Source: Acidovorax radicis (GTDB lineage: Bacteria; Pseudomonadota; Gammaproteobacteria; Burkholderiales; Burkholderiaceae_C). Taken from it: 64,000 nt of DNA. Position numbers and translations under genes: made by a program. The first letter of the stretch is position 1. Every line of letters starts with the position of its first letter. This document shows, in pieces, positions 1 through 8,571 of this stretch. Below the pieces are notes generated by a model. That model did no database searches and was not told where the DNA came from. It was given only the letters and a program-made list of their open reading frames with translations. Location: NCBI RefSeq assembly GCF_020510705.1, contig NZ_CP075184.1:2294001-2358000 (forward strand), given 5' to 3'.

Positions 1-204
1 CACCGCCATGGCGAGGCGCTGGGTTTGCGTCTCATGGCCATCAACGCTTCCAGCGTGCTGATGCCCATGTTGTTTGGAACCGCAGGCGCCGTGATCGGCG
101 TAGGGGGCTTGTTCTGGGTGGTGGGCGCCGCCGTGGGCGTCTGCACGCGGGCGGCTTGGCGGCTGGGCGGCACAGACGCAGAGCGCTGCAGAAAGCCTGT
201 GTGA
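1..204 (+). CDS. MFS transporter, C-terminal end (partial)
   Basis: The window opens inside an open frame that ends in TGA at 202-204. The 67 visible residues contain two hydrophobic helices separated by a short loop, with the pattern LGLRLMAINASSVLMPMLFG followed by a glycine-rich helix and a basic, polar tail. This is typical of the last two membrane helices of a major facilitator superfamily permease. The start and the substrate-determining part lie outside the window, so neither substrate nor operon can be stated. The next gene is convergent. Confidence 0.55.
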   Translation, partial: HRHGEALGLRLMAINASSVLMPMLFGTAGAVIGVGGLFWVVGAAVGVCTRAAWRLGGTDAERCRKPV

Positions 205-284
205 GCGCGCGCCTGCCTCGATGGTGGGTGGGGCCAGCCTGCGTTTGACGGGTGTGGCAGTGGCCCGCAGCCGGCGAGACGGCC

Positions 285-1148
285 TTACAGCTTGTAGAAC
301 GTGCGGATGAAGTCCCAGGCTTCCTGCGGGTCGTCCGTGGTGTGGAACAGCTGCAGGTCTTTGGCGGCGATGGTGCCTTCCTCGACCATCACGTCAAAGT
401 TGATGAGGCGCTTCCAGTAGTCCACGCCGAACAACACGATGGGCACCGGTTTGGCCTTGCCGGTCTGCACCAGGGTGAGCACTTCGAACAGTTCATCGAG
501 CGTGCCGAACCCGCCAGGGAAGGTCACCAGGGCCTTGGCGCGCATCATGAAGTGCATCTTGCGCAGCGCAAAGTAATGGAACTTGAAGCTCAGCGAGGGC
601 GAGATGAAGCGGTTGCCGCTTTGCTCGTGTGGCAGGCCGATGTTGAGGCCCACGTTCAGTGCGCCCGCCTCGTGGGCCCCCCGGTTGGCGGCCTCCATGA
701 TGCCGGGGCCGCCGCCTGTGCAGATGTAGATGCGGTCGGCAGGGCGCTGGCGCTCGCTGTAGGTGGCCACGAGGCCTGCGAATTGGCGCGCCAGGTCGTA
801 ATAGCGGGCGTTGCGCACGGCCTGGCGGGCGCGCTGCAGCTGTTCTGCATCGCCGCTGGCCTCGGCTTCGCTCAGCCGGGCTGCGGCCTCGTCGGGCGCC
901 ACAAAGCGGGCGCTGCCATACACCACCACCGTGTTCTCGATGCCTTGCTCGGCCTGGCCCAGGTCGGGTTTGAGCATCTCCAGCTGAAAGCGGATGCCCC
1001 GCGTTTCACGCCGGAACAGGAACTCGGGGTCGGCAAAGGCCAGCCGGTAAGCGTCGGCGTGCAGGGGGTTGTCGTTGTTGGCGTGGGCGTGCAGTTCGGC
1101 CCAGGCATCGGCCAGGCGGCGTTCGTTGAGTTGGGTGTTGGCTTCCAT
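285..1148 (-). CDS. LOG-family Rossmann-fold protein (nucleotide 5'-monophosphate phosphoribohydrolase-like)
   Basis: The 287-residue protein carries the two family signatures: GGGPGIME at residues 145-152 and PGGFGTLDE at 211-219, which form the nucleotide-phosphate binding and catalytic site of LOG enzymes (once misannotated as lysine decarboxylases). Characterised members release a free base from a nucleoside monophosphate, including cytokinin activation in plants. The protein is longer than minimal LOG proteins (about 190 residues), with an extra N-terminal helical region of about 70 residues. It is cytosolic, with no signal peptide. ATG at 1148 is the only start near the upstream end of the frame. 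The true substrate is not shown by the sequence. Confidence 0.85.
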   Translation of the reverse strand: MEANTQLNERRLADAWAELHAHANNDNPLHADAYRLAFADPEFLFRRETRGIRFQLEMLKPDLGQAEQGIENTVVVYGSARFVAPDEAAARLSEAEASGDAEQLQRARQAVRNARYYDLARQFAGLVATYSERQRPADRIYICTGGGPGIMEAANRGAHEAGALNVGLNIGLPHEQSGNRFISPSLSFKFHYFALRKMHFMMRAKALVTFPGGFGTLDELFEVLTLVQTGKAKPVPIVLFGVDYWKRLINFDVMVEEGTIAAKDLQLFHTTDDPQEAWDFIRTFYKL

Positions 1149-1540
1149 GGGGATTCCGGGCGCCGCGGCGCGAGGCCGGACGATGAATAAGAGGATGTGG
1201 CCGCGTCGCTCTTTGGCGGGCAGTCAGGTGGGGCCAAATTTTATGCCAAATCACTTGATTGCGATTGATGGATATGCGTTGCAAGCTATAAAAATCATAG
1301 TGATTCAGTGCGCTGGCAAAGCGGATCGGGACGTGCCCTCGTCATCGTCTGGCACGGTATGGCACGGCGCGGCGTTCGCTGGAGGGGGGGGAGGGGCTTG
1401 CCTGCAATCCCGCACTGGCAGCGCGGCCAGCACTTGGAGACCGGACCGTTGCGTGGCCATACTGCATGGGTCCGCGCAAAGCCCACTGCGGCAAGGCGCA
1501 TTCCCCGGCCTTTGGGGCCGCCTCGACCTTGCGATATTCC
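1149..1540. other. Intergenic region without a gene
   Basis: This 392-bp gap separates the divergent LOG-family gene and P450 gene, so promoters for both should lie here. It contains a partial copy of the family hairpin repeat near 1279-1303 (gcaagctataaaaatcatag) and a G-run at 1381-1400. I see no supported coding sequence; overlapping open frames are low-complexity shadows. Confidence 0.6.
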
Positions 1541-2698
1541 ATGAACCCACCTGCACACCAACCCGACTGGAATCCCCGGGCGGACGACGTTCAACACAAC
1601 CAGATCCGCGCCTACGACGAGGTGGCCGGGCGCTGTCCTGTCGCTTTCAGCGAGATGCTGCACTGGTCGGTGTTCCATCACGCGGATGTTATGCGCGTGT
1701 TGCTTGATCCCGTCACCTTCAGCAATGCCGTGTCGCGCCATGTGGCCGTCCCCAATGGCATGGACCCGCCCGAGCACACCGCCTACCGCCGGGCCATCGA
1801 ACCCTATTTTTCCGCGCAGCGGGTGGACGCTTTCGAGCCCGCATGCCGCGAGATCGCGGCTGCACTGGCCCAGGCGCTGGCGGGTGGCGGCGAGGTCGAG
1901 ATGATCGCCGCCTTTGCACTGCCCTTTGCCGTGCGTGCCCAGTGTGCGTTTTTGGGCTGGCCCGAAACGCTGCAGGCATCGCTGACGCAGTGGCTGCAAA
2001 AAAGCCAAGCAGCCACCCTGGCGCAGGACCGGCCCGCCCTGGCGGCGCTGGCGCTTGAGTTCGATGGCATCGTGGCGGGCTTGCTGCAGGCTCGCCAGCA
2101 GGCCGGTGCTGCGGCGCCGCGCGACCTGACCACTGCGCTGATGCATGAAACGGTCAACGGCGCGCGCATGAGCGCGGCCGACATCACCAGCATCCTGCGC
2201 AACTGGACGGTGGGGGAGATCGGCACCATCGCCGCTGCTGTGGGCATCCTGGCGCAGTGGCTGGCTGAGCACGGCGATGTGCAGGCCCAATTGCGCGAAA
2301 ACAGCGCGCTGGTGCCCGCTGCCATCGAGGAAATCCTGCGGATGCATGGCCCGCTGGCGACCAACCGGCGTGTGACCACTTGCCCGGTGGATTTGGGTGG
2401 CCGGTCCATCGGGGCGGGTGAGCGCGTGACGATCTACTGGACATCGGCCAATCGCGATGGCCATGTGTTCGAGCAGCCCGACACCTTTCGGCTGGACCGC
2501 GACCCGTCTGAGAACCTGCTGTATGGCGCCGGCATCCATGTGTGCCCCGGGGCGCCCCTGGCGCGCATGGAACTGCGCGTGGCGCTGCAGGCATTGCTAT
2601 CGGCCACCACGCAGTGGCAGCCCGCGGCTGGTGGCGGCGCAGTGCCGGCGGTGTACCCGGCGAGTGGGTTTTCCAGCCTGCGGCTGCTTGTGCAGTAG
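1541..2698 (+). CDS. Cytochrome P450
   Basis: The protein has 385 residues from the ATG at 1541; the open frame extends further upstream but without P450-like sequence. It has the K-helix ExxR motif (EILR in AAIEEILRMHGP) and the heme-binding loop YGAGIHVCPGAPLAR with the thiolate cysteine at about residue 335. The I-helix stretch lacks the canonical AGxxT and reads GEIGTIAAA instead. It is a soluble class I bacterial P450 that would need ferredoxin and reductase partners; none are adjacent. The substrate cannot be inferred. It is convergent with crcB. Confidence 0.9.
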   Translation: MNPPAHQPDWNPRADDVQHNQIRAYDEVAGRCPVAFSEMLHWSVFHHADVMRVLLDPVTFSNAVSRHVAVPNGMDPPEHTAYRRAIEPYFSAQRVDAFEPACREIAAALAQALAGGGEVEMIAAFALPFAVRAQCAFLGWPETLQASLTQWLQKSQAATLAQDRPALAALALEFDGIVAGLLQARQQAGAAAPRDLTTALMHETVNGARMSAADITSILRNWTVGEIGTIAAAVGILAQWLAEHGDVQAQLRENSALVPAAIEEILRMHGPLATNRRVTTCPVDLGGRSIGAGERVTIYWTSANRDGHVFEQPDTFRLDRDPSENLLYGAGIHVCPGAPLARMELRVALQALLSATTQWQPAAGGGAVPAVYPASGFSSLRLLVQ

Positions 2699-2735
2699 CG
2701 CTTCGCGGCGCCAGGGGGGCTCCGCCGTCAGGGGC
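2698..2735. repeat. GC-rich intergenic repeat, short copy
   Basis: The segment between the convergent P450 and crcB genes contains gcgccaggggggctccgccg. It resembles the ends of the longer GC-rich repeats at 21574-21722 and 31605-31699 (a G-run next to ccgc/cagggg). The short inverted symmetry could act in termination for either gene. The assignment to one repeat family is by eye. Confidence 0.35.
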
Positions 2736-3114
2736 GGGTGGACAGCGCCAGCGCCACGGTCTGCAGGCCCAGCACGGTCATGAGCAGGGACCCTCCCAGA
2801 TGCAGCACGGTGGTGCCTGAAGCCAGAAGGTAGCGCTGCTGCTGCAGCATGGTCACCACCTCTGCCGAGAAGCTGGAAAAAGTGGTCAGGGCACCCAGAA
2901 ACCCCGTGGCCAGCGCCAGCCGCCACACGGGGTCGATCTGGGGCAGCGCCTGGAAGGTCGCCATACACACGCCAATGAGGTAGCCGCCGACCAGATTGGC
3001 CACCAGCGTGCCCCATGGAAGCAGCGCACCGGAGCCGCTGAGCCACAGGCCCAGGCGCCACCGGGCCAGCGCGCCCAGGCAGGCGCCGATACAGATGGAG
3101 AGAACATTCAGCAT
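2728..3114 (-). CDS. crcB: Fluoride channel CrcB/FluC
   Basis: This is a small four-helix membrane protein of 128 residues from the ATG at 3114 (a second ATG lies 15 bp upstream). It has the hallmark GTLVANLVGGYLIG in helix 2 and TFSSFS in helix 3, which line the fluoride pore and the central sodium site in the FluC family. FluC works as an antiparallel dimer in the inner membrane and lets F- leave the cell. It starts only 37 bp after dctM on the same strand, and no fluoride riboswitch is visible upstream. Confidence 0.93.
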   Translation of the reverse strand: MLNVLSICIGACLGALARWRLGLWLSGSGALLPWGTLVANLVGGYLIGVCMATFQALPQIDPVWRLALATGFLGALTTFSSFSAEVVTMLQQQRYLLASGTTVLHLGGSLLMTVLGLQTVALALSTRP

Positions 3115-3151
3115 GGCGCGATTGTCCACATCCGGTGGCTACATCCGGGTT

Positions 3152-4456
3152 TCAGCGGGCAGACATCTGCTGCGGCAACCAGGTCACGATGCCGGGGAAG
3201 ACGTAGATCAGCGCCACGGCGCCGCACATGAGCAAGAACATGGGCATCGCCACCTTGGCGATCCAGGGCAGCTGGCGGCCCGTCATGCCCTGCAGCACGA
3301 ACAGGTTAAAACCCACGGGCGGTGTGATCTGCGCCATCTCGACCACCAGCACGATGAAGATGCCGAACCAGATGGGGTCGATGCCAGCGGCTTGCACTGT
3401 GGGCATGAGCACGCCCATGGTCAGCACCACCATCGAGATGCCGTCGAGGAAGCAGCCCAGGATGATGTAGAAAACCGCCAGCGCCACGATGAGCTGGGCC
3501 TGGTTCAGGCCCAGCGATGCAATCCACTCCGCCAGATGGCGCGGCAGGCCGATATAGCCCATGGCCAGCGTGAGGAACGCAGCGCCTGCCAGGATCAGCG
3601 CGATCATGCAGTACAGGCGCGTGGCGCCCATCAGCGAGTCCTTGAAGGTGCCCCAGGTCATCGAGCCCTGCACGGCCGACAGCACCAACGAGCCCACCAC
3701 GCCCACAGCCGCTGCTTCGGTGGCGGTGGCAAAGCCGGTGTAGATGGAGCCCAGCACGGCCGCGATCAGCAGCACCACGGGGATCAGGCTGCGCGATTCG
3801 GACAGCTTTTGCATGAAGGTCATGCGCACGTCGGCGGCAGGCACCTGCTCGGGGTGGCGCAGCGCCCAGACCATGATGTAGCCCGAGAACAAGGCCGCCA
3901 GCAAGATGCCCGGCAGCACGCCCGCGATGAACAGCTGCGAGATCGACACCTCGGCCGACACGCCGTAGACGATCATGATGATCGACGGCGGGATCAGCAG
4001 GCCCAGCGTGCTGGCCCCAGCCAGCGTGCCCACCACCATGTGCTCGGGGTAGCCGCGGCGCGTCAGCTCGGGCAGCGTCATTTTGCCGATGGTGGCGCAG
4101 GTGGCGGCACTCGACCCCGACACGGCGGCAAAGATCGTGCAGCCCACCACGTTGGTGTGCAGCAGCCGGCCCGGCAACGCCTGCACCCAGGGGGCCAGGC
4201 CCTTGAACATGTCTTGCGACAGCCGGGTGCGAAACAGGATTTCGCCCATCCAGATGAACAGCGGCAGGGCGGTCAGCGTCCAGCTGGAGGCGCTGCCCCA
4301 GATGGTCACCGCCATCGCATCGCCCGCCGGGCGCGCGGAAAACAGCTGCATGGCGATCCAGGCGACGCCGGAGAGGGTGAGCCCGATCCATACGCCGCTG
4401 CCCAGAATCAGGAACAGCGACAGCATGAGCAGGCCGGTTATGGTGAGATCACTCAT
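3152..4456 (-). CDS. dctM: TRAP transporter large permease, DctM subunit
   Basis: This 434-residue protein has about 12 hydrophobic helices and the DctM-type glycine/proline-rich pattern (VVGCTIFAAVSGSSAATCAT, then LLIPPSIIMIVYG and ITPPVGFNLFVLQG). It is the translocation subunit of a tripartite ATP-independent periplasmic transporter, driven by a sodium gradient. It is the third gene of a dctP-dctQ-dctM operon, 20 bp after dctQ. The substrate is set by the binding protein; TRAP systems usually carry organic acids. Confidence 0.93.
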   Translation of the reverse strand: MSDLTITGLLMLSLFLILGSGVWIGLTLSGVAWIAMQLFSARPAGDAMAVTIWGSASSWTLTALPLFIWMGEILFRTRLSQDMFKGLAPWVQALPGRLLHTNVVGCTIFAAVSGSSAATCATIGKMTLPELTRRGYPEHMVVGTLAGASTLGLLIPPSIIMIVYGVSAEVSISQLFIAGVLPGILLAALFSGYIMVWALRHPEQVPAADVRMTFMQKLSESRSLIPVVLLIAAVLGSIYTGFATATEAAAVGVVGSLVLSAVQGSMTWGTFKDSLMGATRLYCMIALILAGAAFLTLAMGYIGLPRHLAEWIASLGLNQAQLIVALAVFYIILGCFLDGISMVVLTMGVLMPTVQAAGIDPIWFGIFIVLVVEMAQITPPVGFNLFVLQGMTGRQLPWIAKVAMPMFLLMCGAVALIYVFPGIVTWLPQQMSAR

Positions 4457-4476
4457 GGTGGTGGGTCGTGTCTGGT

Positions 4477-4986
4477 TTATTCATTGCGCAATGCTTCACC
4501 GGATGAGGCCTCGACACGCTTGCCCATCATCTCCAGCACCAGCTCATCCAGGAATGCGATGGCCAGAATCACCGTGCCCAGGGCCATGGCGATTTGTGGA
4601 ATCCACAGCGGCGTGGCGTCGCTGCCGGTGGAGATGTCGTGAAACTCGTGCGACTGCCAGGCCAGCTTGCAGCTGTACACCGCAAACAGCAGCGCCAGCA
4701 GCGAGGCAATGGCCAGGGCCCAGATCTCAAAGGCCTTCTTGGCGCCGCCCTTCAGAAAGTTGAGCAGCAGCGTGACGCGGATGTGTTCGCCGCGCTTCAA
4801 GGTATGTGCCAGCGCCAGAAACCCGGCGGCGGCCATGAGGTAGCCCGCATAGGCATCGGTGCCTGGCACGTGGAAGTGGAACTGCCGACTGGCGATGGAC
4901 AGCAAAACCATCCCCAGCAGGCCGACCATAAAAAGCGCCGCCAGAGCGGCGGCACTGTTGTACAGAAAATCAAGCAGACGACGCAT
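4477..4986 (-). CDS. dctQ: TRAP transporter small permease, DctQ subunit
   Basis: The 169-residue protein from the ATG at 4986 (MRRLLDFLYN) has four predicted membrane helices, as in DctQ proteins. The frame continues upstream, but those residues are charged and not conserved in type, and they would overlap the space after dctP. DctQ pairs with DctM in the inner membrane. It lies between dctP (17 bp) and dctM (20 bp), so the three are very likely co-transcribed. Confidence 0.9.
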   Translation of the reverse strand: MRRLLDFLYNSAAALAALFMVGLLGMVLLSIASRQFHFHVPGTDAYAGYLMAAAGFLALAHTLKRGEHIRVTLLLNFLKGGAKKAFEIWALAIASLLALLFAVYSCKLAWQSHEFHDISTGSDATPLWIPQIAMALGTVILAIAFLDELVLEMMGKRVEASSGEALRNE

Positions 4987-5003
4987 GGGCTTGGGTGCCT
5001 TGT

Positions 5004-5987
5004 TTACTTGCGGTAGGCGTCGATCAGGGCCTTGCCTTCGGGGCCCGCCTTGTCGAGCCATTCCTTGAGCATGGTGTCGCCCACCTTGGCCATGTCGGCC
5101 TTCAGCGCGGCAGGCGGTGCTTCCACGTTCATGCCGTTGGCCTTGAGCTTGGCCACGGTGTCGGTATTGACCTTGGAGCTGTTGGCCCAGCCGCGCGCTT
5201 CGGCGTCGGCACCGGCTTTGAGCAGTGCTTGCTGCAGGGGTTTGTCCAGCGCTTCAAACGCCTTCTTGTTCATCAGCACCGCGTTCTTGGGCAGCCAGGC
5301 CTGGGTGTCGTAGTAATACTTGAGTTGCTCGTAGAGCTTGCTGTCCACACCGGTGGCGCCCGACGTCATCGTCGATTCGACCACGCCCGTGGCCAGGGCC
5401 TGCGAGAACTCGGCGGCCTGCACGGTGACCGGTTGCGCACCCACCAGCTCGGCGATGCGTGCGGTGGCGGGGCTGTAGGCGCGCCACTTGATGCCCTTGA
5501 GGTCGGCGGCGGAGGCCAGCGGCTTCTTGGTGTAGATGCCTTGCGGCGGCCAGGCCACGGCGTACAGCAGCATCATTCCCTGCTCCGCCAGCTTCTTTTC
5601 CAGGAAGGGCTTTTGCGCAGCGTAGAGCTTCTTGGAGGCGTCATAGCTGTCCGCCAGGAAGGGCAGGCCATCCACGCCGAACAGTTGCCATTCGTTCTGG
5701 AAGTTGGCGAGCAGGATTTCGCCCATCTGTGCCTGGCCACCTTGCACGGCGCGCTTGATTTCGGGCGCCTTGAACAACGCGGCGTTGGCATGCACGGTGA
5801 TCTTGAGCTTGCCGCCCGTGGCCTTGTCCACGTCACTTGCCAGTTGCACCATGTTTTCGGTGTGGAAGTTGGTGGCGGGGTAGGCCGCTGCCAGATCCCA
5901 CTTGGTCTGGGCAAACGCCGAGGTGACGGACAGGCCGGCCGCCAGTGCCAGGCCGAGTGCGGTGACGGGGAAGATTCGACGCTTCAT
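5004..5987 (-). CDS. dctP: TRAP transporter solute-binding protein, DctP family
   Basis: The 327-residue protein starts at the ATG at 5987, preceded by GGAG at a good distance and followed by a signal peptide (MKRRIFPVTALGLALAAGL, cleavage after AFAQ). The body matches DctP-type receptors: AAAYPATNFHTEN near the N terminus, WPPQGIYTKKPL and GIKWRAYSPATARI in the middle, and an arginine in the latter segment at the place that usually binds a substrate carboxylate. It is the first gene of the dctPQM operon, divergent from a MarR-type regulator that is its likely controller. Confidence 0.92.
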   Translation of the reverse strand: MKRRIFPVTALGLALAAGLSVTSAFAQTKWDLAAAYPATNFHTENMVQLASDVDKATGGKLKITVHANAALFKAPEIKRAVQGGQAQMGEILLANFQNEWQLFGVDGLPFLADSYDASKKLYAAQKPFLEKKLAEQGMMLLYAVAWPPQGIYTKKPLASAADLKGIKWRAYSPATARIAELVGAQPVTVQAAEFSQALATGVVESTMTSGATGVDSKLYEQLKYYYDTQAWLPKNAVLMNKKAFEALDKPLQQALLKAGADAEARGWANSSKVNTDTVAKLKANGMNVEAPPAALKADMAKVGDTMLKEWLDKAGPEGKALIDAYRK

Positions 5988-6181
5988 GAGATAGCTCCGC
6001 AGGTTGATGTATCTAGCTGTGTCTGACAAGGTGAGAGAAACGACTTTATCGGAAGCTCGCCAAAATACGCTAGGTGTTTTGCCTAAACGCTGACAATTTG
6101 CCAACAAATCATCATTGACTTACCTACAATGAACGCATGCACAACCCGTGCCAAGTGATCGTTCCGTGAAGGCTTCAGCCC
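5988..6181. promoter_or_regulatory. Divergent control region between dctP and a MarR-type regulator
   Basis: The 194-bp region serves both divergent genes. At 6071-6110 it holds taggtgtttt followed, 12 nt on, by gacaatttgccaacaaat. The latter contains the inverted repeat ATTTG-ccaa-CAAAT. The same pair of motifs in the same order lies in front of the paralogous regulator at 14111-14150. The shared block is the best candidate for the operator bound by both MarR-type proteins. A TACAAT -10-like hexamer lies at 6124-6129. Confidence 0.5.
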
Positions 6182-6712
6182 ATGAAATCTGCATCCAAGG
6201 GGTCCGGCGAGTCCGTGGCCATCGTGTCGTCTGCACACCTCGTGTCTGCGCAGAGTGCAGAGATGAGCGAGTTCGAGTTTGGCCTCATCGTTGCGGGCAA
6301 CGCGTTTCACCGCTGGGTAATGCACTGCATGTCTGCCTCGGGTTTGAAAGACCTGGCGCCGCTGGATGTACTGGTCTTGCACCACGTCACGCACCGGGCG
6401 CGCGACAAGCGGTTGGCCGACATTTGTTTCATCATGAACATGGAGGACACCCACCTTGTGAACTATTCGCTCAAGAAGCTGCAGACCTTGGGCGTGGTGG
6501 CTTCGCAAAAGAATGGCAAGGATGTCACCTACGCGGCCACCGACATGGGGCGCACCTATGTAGAACGGTACCGAGAGATTCGTGAGTCTTGCCTGATGGA
6601 TGCACTCAAGGCCGACGATGCACTCAATCGCGACATTGGCGAACTAGCGCGGCTGCTGCGTGTGCTGTCAGGTATGTATGACCAGGCGGCGCGCTCTGCG
6701 GCTTCGTTGTAG
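6182..6712 (+). CDS. MarR-type winged-helix transcriptional regulator (copy 1)
   Basis: The 176-residue protein has a central winged-helix region (APLDVLVLHHVTHRARDKRLADICFIMNMEDTHLV, written here in parts: recognition helix around DTHLVNYSLKKLQTLGVV) and a wing around SQKNGKDVTYAATD, followed by two long C-terminal helices for dimerisation. The last roughly 160 residues are nearly identical to the protein at 14222-14752. It is divergent from the dctPQM operon with a shared control region, so it probably controls that operon and itself. The ligand is unknown. Confidence 0.85.
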   Translation: MKSASKGSGESVAIVSSAHLVSAQSAEMSEFEFGLIVAGNAFHRWVMHCMSASGLKDLAPLDVLVLHHVTHRARDKRLADICFIMNMEDTHLVNYSLKKLQTLGVVASQKNGKDVTYAATDMGRTYVERYREIRESCLMDALKADDALNRDIGELARLLRVLSGMYDQAARSAASL

Positions 6713-6792
6713 ACGCTGAACGGCAGGCCGGACTCAAGGGCAGGGGGATGGCCAGCGTGCCGTGCGGTCGCTGATGACGTCGTTGCTGGATA

Positions 6793-8571
6793 TCAGCGTC
6801 GGCGGGCTAGCTTTTGCCAGGCCGCAGTGGCCGCCAGCACGGTGTGCATTTGCACCGTGTGCGCTTGGCGGAAGTCGTCGCCTTCAACGGTTTCGTCGGG
6901 GTACTCTGTGATCAGGGTGACCGGCGCGGAGTCGGGGTTGGCCGTTTCGGTCGCGGTGTAGGCCGTGCCGTGCAGCACGTCAAATTGAAGCTTGCCCGCG
7001 TGGCGCTCGTACAGCGCCATTTGCCGTGCGTTGAAGGCGGTAAGGCCCGGCACTTGGTCCAGCGCGGCGCACATCGCATGCAGCAATGCCATGGCTTCGC
7101 TTTGCCAGCCTGGGTGGTATCGCAGGATCAGAAAAAAGCCCTTGGGTATGGTCCATAGCTCAAAACCGCGCGGCATATAACCCGACAACGGGCGCGTCCA
7201 TTCGTGGGCCGGGTAGCCGTGCAGGTTGAGGTGCAGTTGCGCACCCGAGATGGAGAGGGCTTGCCGGCGGGCTGCGCGCTCATACAGAGGTGCCCCCTTG
7301 CGGTACTCGATGTCGTCGCCCAGGGCTGAATAGCGCGCGGCATGGTGCATGTGTTCCGCATTGTGGCTGCGCAGCTCGCGGTGCAGGGCGTAGCCGTCGG
7401 GGTTTTCCAGGGCCATCAGCGCAAAGTGGGCGCCAGCGTGGCTGTCCAGTGTTCGTGCTGCGCGCAAGGCGCCGACGATGCCAGAGGTTTCGTTGGCGTG
7501 CTGACCCCCACTGATGAATACCGGCGCGTCGGTGCCGTGGCGGTACAGGGCTTGCACCGCGCGGCCCTGGCGGCTGGCAGCGCCGAAGCGGTCTCCGGCT
7601 ATCCGCTGCATTTCGGAGGCGATGCGCTCGGGCGATGGCGCTGTGCCCAACGCGTCCAGTGGCTCATCCGTTGCCGGCAGCGCCGCTGCGCACAGGTCTT
7701 GGGCGGTCGTGTCAAAGGCTCGTTGTGCGATGCGCAGCCGTGGCGCCTGCAAGCTGGCACGCAGGTCGGGCACGATTTGTCCGGGTTGCAGACTGCGGTC
7801 GCCCGCAGGGCGGCCCGAGCGCCGCTGGAAAACCTCCAGCAGCGAAAAATAGATGTCCTCGTGCAGACCCTCAAGGCTGCTGATGGTCTCGTGACCGACG
7901 GGGAGCCGCTGCTCGATACCAGGCATGTCGATGCGGATATCGAGGCGCTCAAAGTAGGGCTCCTCGGCGCGCCACGGGTGGTTGGCCACGGTGTCCATTA
8001 CCGTGGCAAACAGCTGTTCGTAGTCGGTGACCCGGGCCATATCCAGCGCGGGCTGTGCGGCGGACTCAGGCGTTGCCCGCACCCACCCCGTGGGTGACAG
8101 CAGTTTGATGCCTTGCAAATCCGTGTGCATGCGGTTGGGCGCCCAGACGCGAGCCAGGAGCCGTGTGCCATCGCGATAGGTGCCTTCGATGCGGTAGTGC
8201 AGATCCTCCGTGCCTGGCACGAAGCTGAGTTGGCAATGCGTCAGCAGTGCCGCCAAGGGATAGGCTTCTTGTAAAAACCGCTGGGGCGACGCTTGCGGGT
8301 GCACCGGATAGTGGATGGTTACTTCAGCCAGCAGGCTGGCGTCGATGTCTTCGATGAAATAAAACACCAACGGCTTGTAGGCGCTGTGCAGGTGCGCTTG
8401 CACGCCCGCTGCGGCCAGTTGGCGTTCGGCCGCGCGGCGGGCCGCCACGCCTTCAAACAGCCAGGCCTGCACGCTGGCGCCACGCCAGGCGGGTTGGGTG
8501 AACTCTTGCACCCACACGTCCAGGGTGCGGGGGAAACGCTGGTCGAGAAGGACGGTGGTGGTGTTGCTCAT
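6793..8571 (-). CDS. M14-family zinc metallopeptidase
   Basis: The protein has 592 residues from the ATG at 8571, which overlaps the permease stop by one base (TGATG); a GTG lies one codon upstream. The C-terminal half carries the M14 zinc site: H358xxE361 in GGQHANETSG and H451 in LHLNLHGYPAHEW. The N-terminal half of about 330 residues has no recognised domain. It is probably a cytosolic peptidase or desuccinylase-like hydrolase acting on what the upstream ABC transporter imports. It is convergent with the MarR-type gene. Confidence 0.8.
   Translation of the reverse strand: MSNTTTVLLDQRFPRTLDVWVQEFTQPAWRGASVQAWLFEGVAARRAAERQLAAAGVQAHLHSAYKPLVFYFIEDIDASLLAEVTIHYPVHPQASPQRFLQEAYPLAALLTHCQLSFVPGTEDLHYRIEGTYRDGTRLLARVWAPNRMHTDLQGIKLLSPTGWVRATPESAAQPALDMARVTDYEQLFATVMDTVANHPWRAEEPYFERLDIRIDMPGIEQRLPVGHETISSLEGLHEDIYFSLLEVFQRRSGRPAGDRSLQPGQIVPDLRASLQAPRLRIAQRAFDTTAQDLCAAALPATDEPLDALGTAPSPERIASEMQRIAGDRFGAASRQGRAVQALYRHGTDAPVFISGGQHANETSGIVGALRAARTLDSHAGAHFALMALENPDGYALHRELRSHNAEHMHHAARYSALGDDIEYRKGAPLYERAARRQALSISGAQLHLNLHGYPAHEWTRPLSGYMPRGFELWTIPKGFFLILRYHPGWQSEAMALLHAMCAALDQVPGLTAFNARQMALYERHAGKLQFDVLHGTAYTATETANPDSAPVTLITEYPDETVEGDDFRQAHTVQMHTVLAATAAWQKLARRR

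Noticed and set aside
1295..2539. 414-residue minus-strand frame opposite the P450 gene
   Set aside because: The P450 motifs are on the plus strand and the antisense product has no domain.
3115..3160. Fluoride riboswitch upstream of crcB
   Set aside because: Only 37 bp separate dctM and crcB and no pseudoknot-like motif is visible.
2996..4642. 548-residue plus-strand frame opposite dctM
   Set aside because: The composition is His/Gln/Arg-rich, typical of an antisense frame; dctM is well supported.
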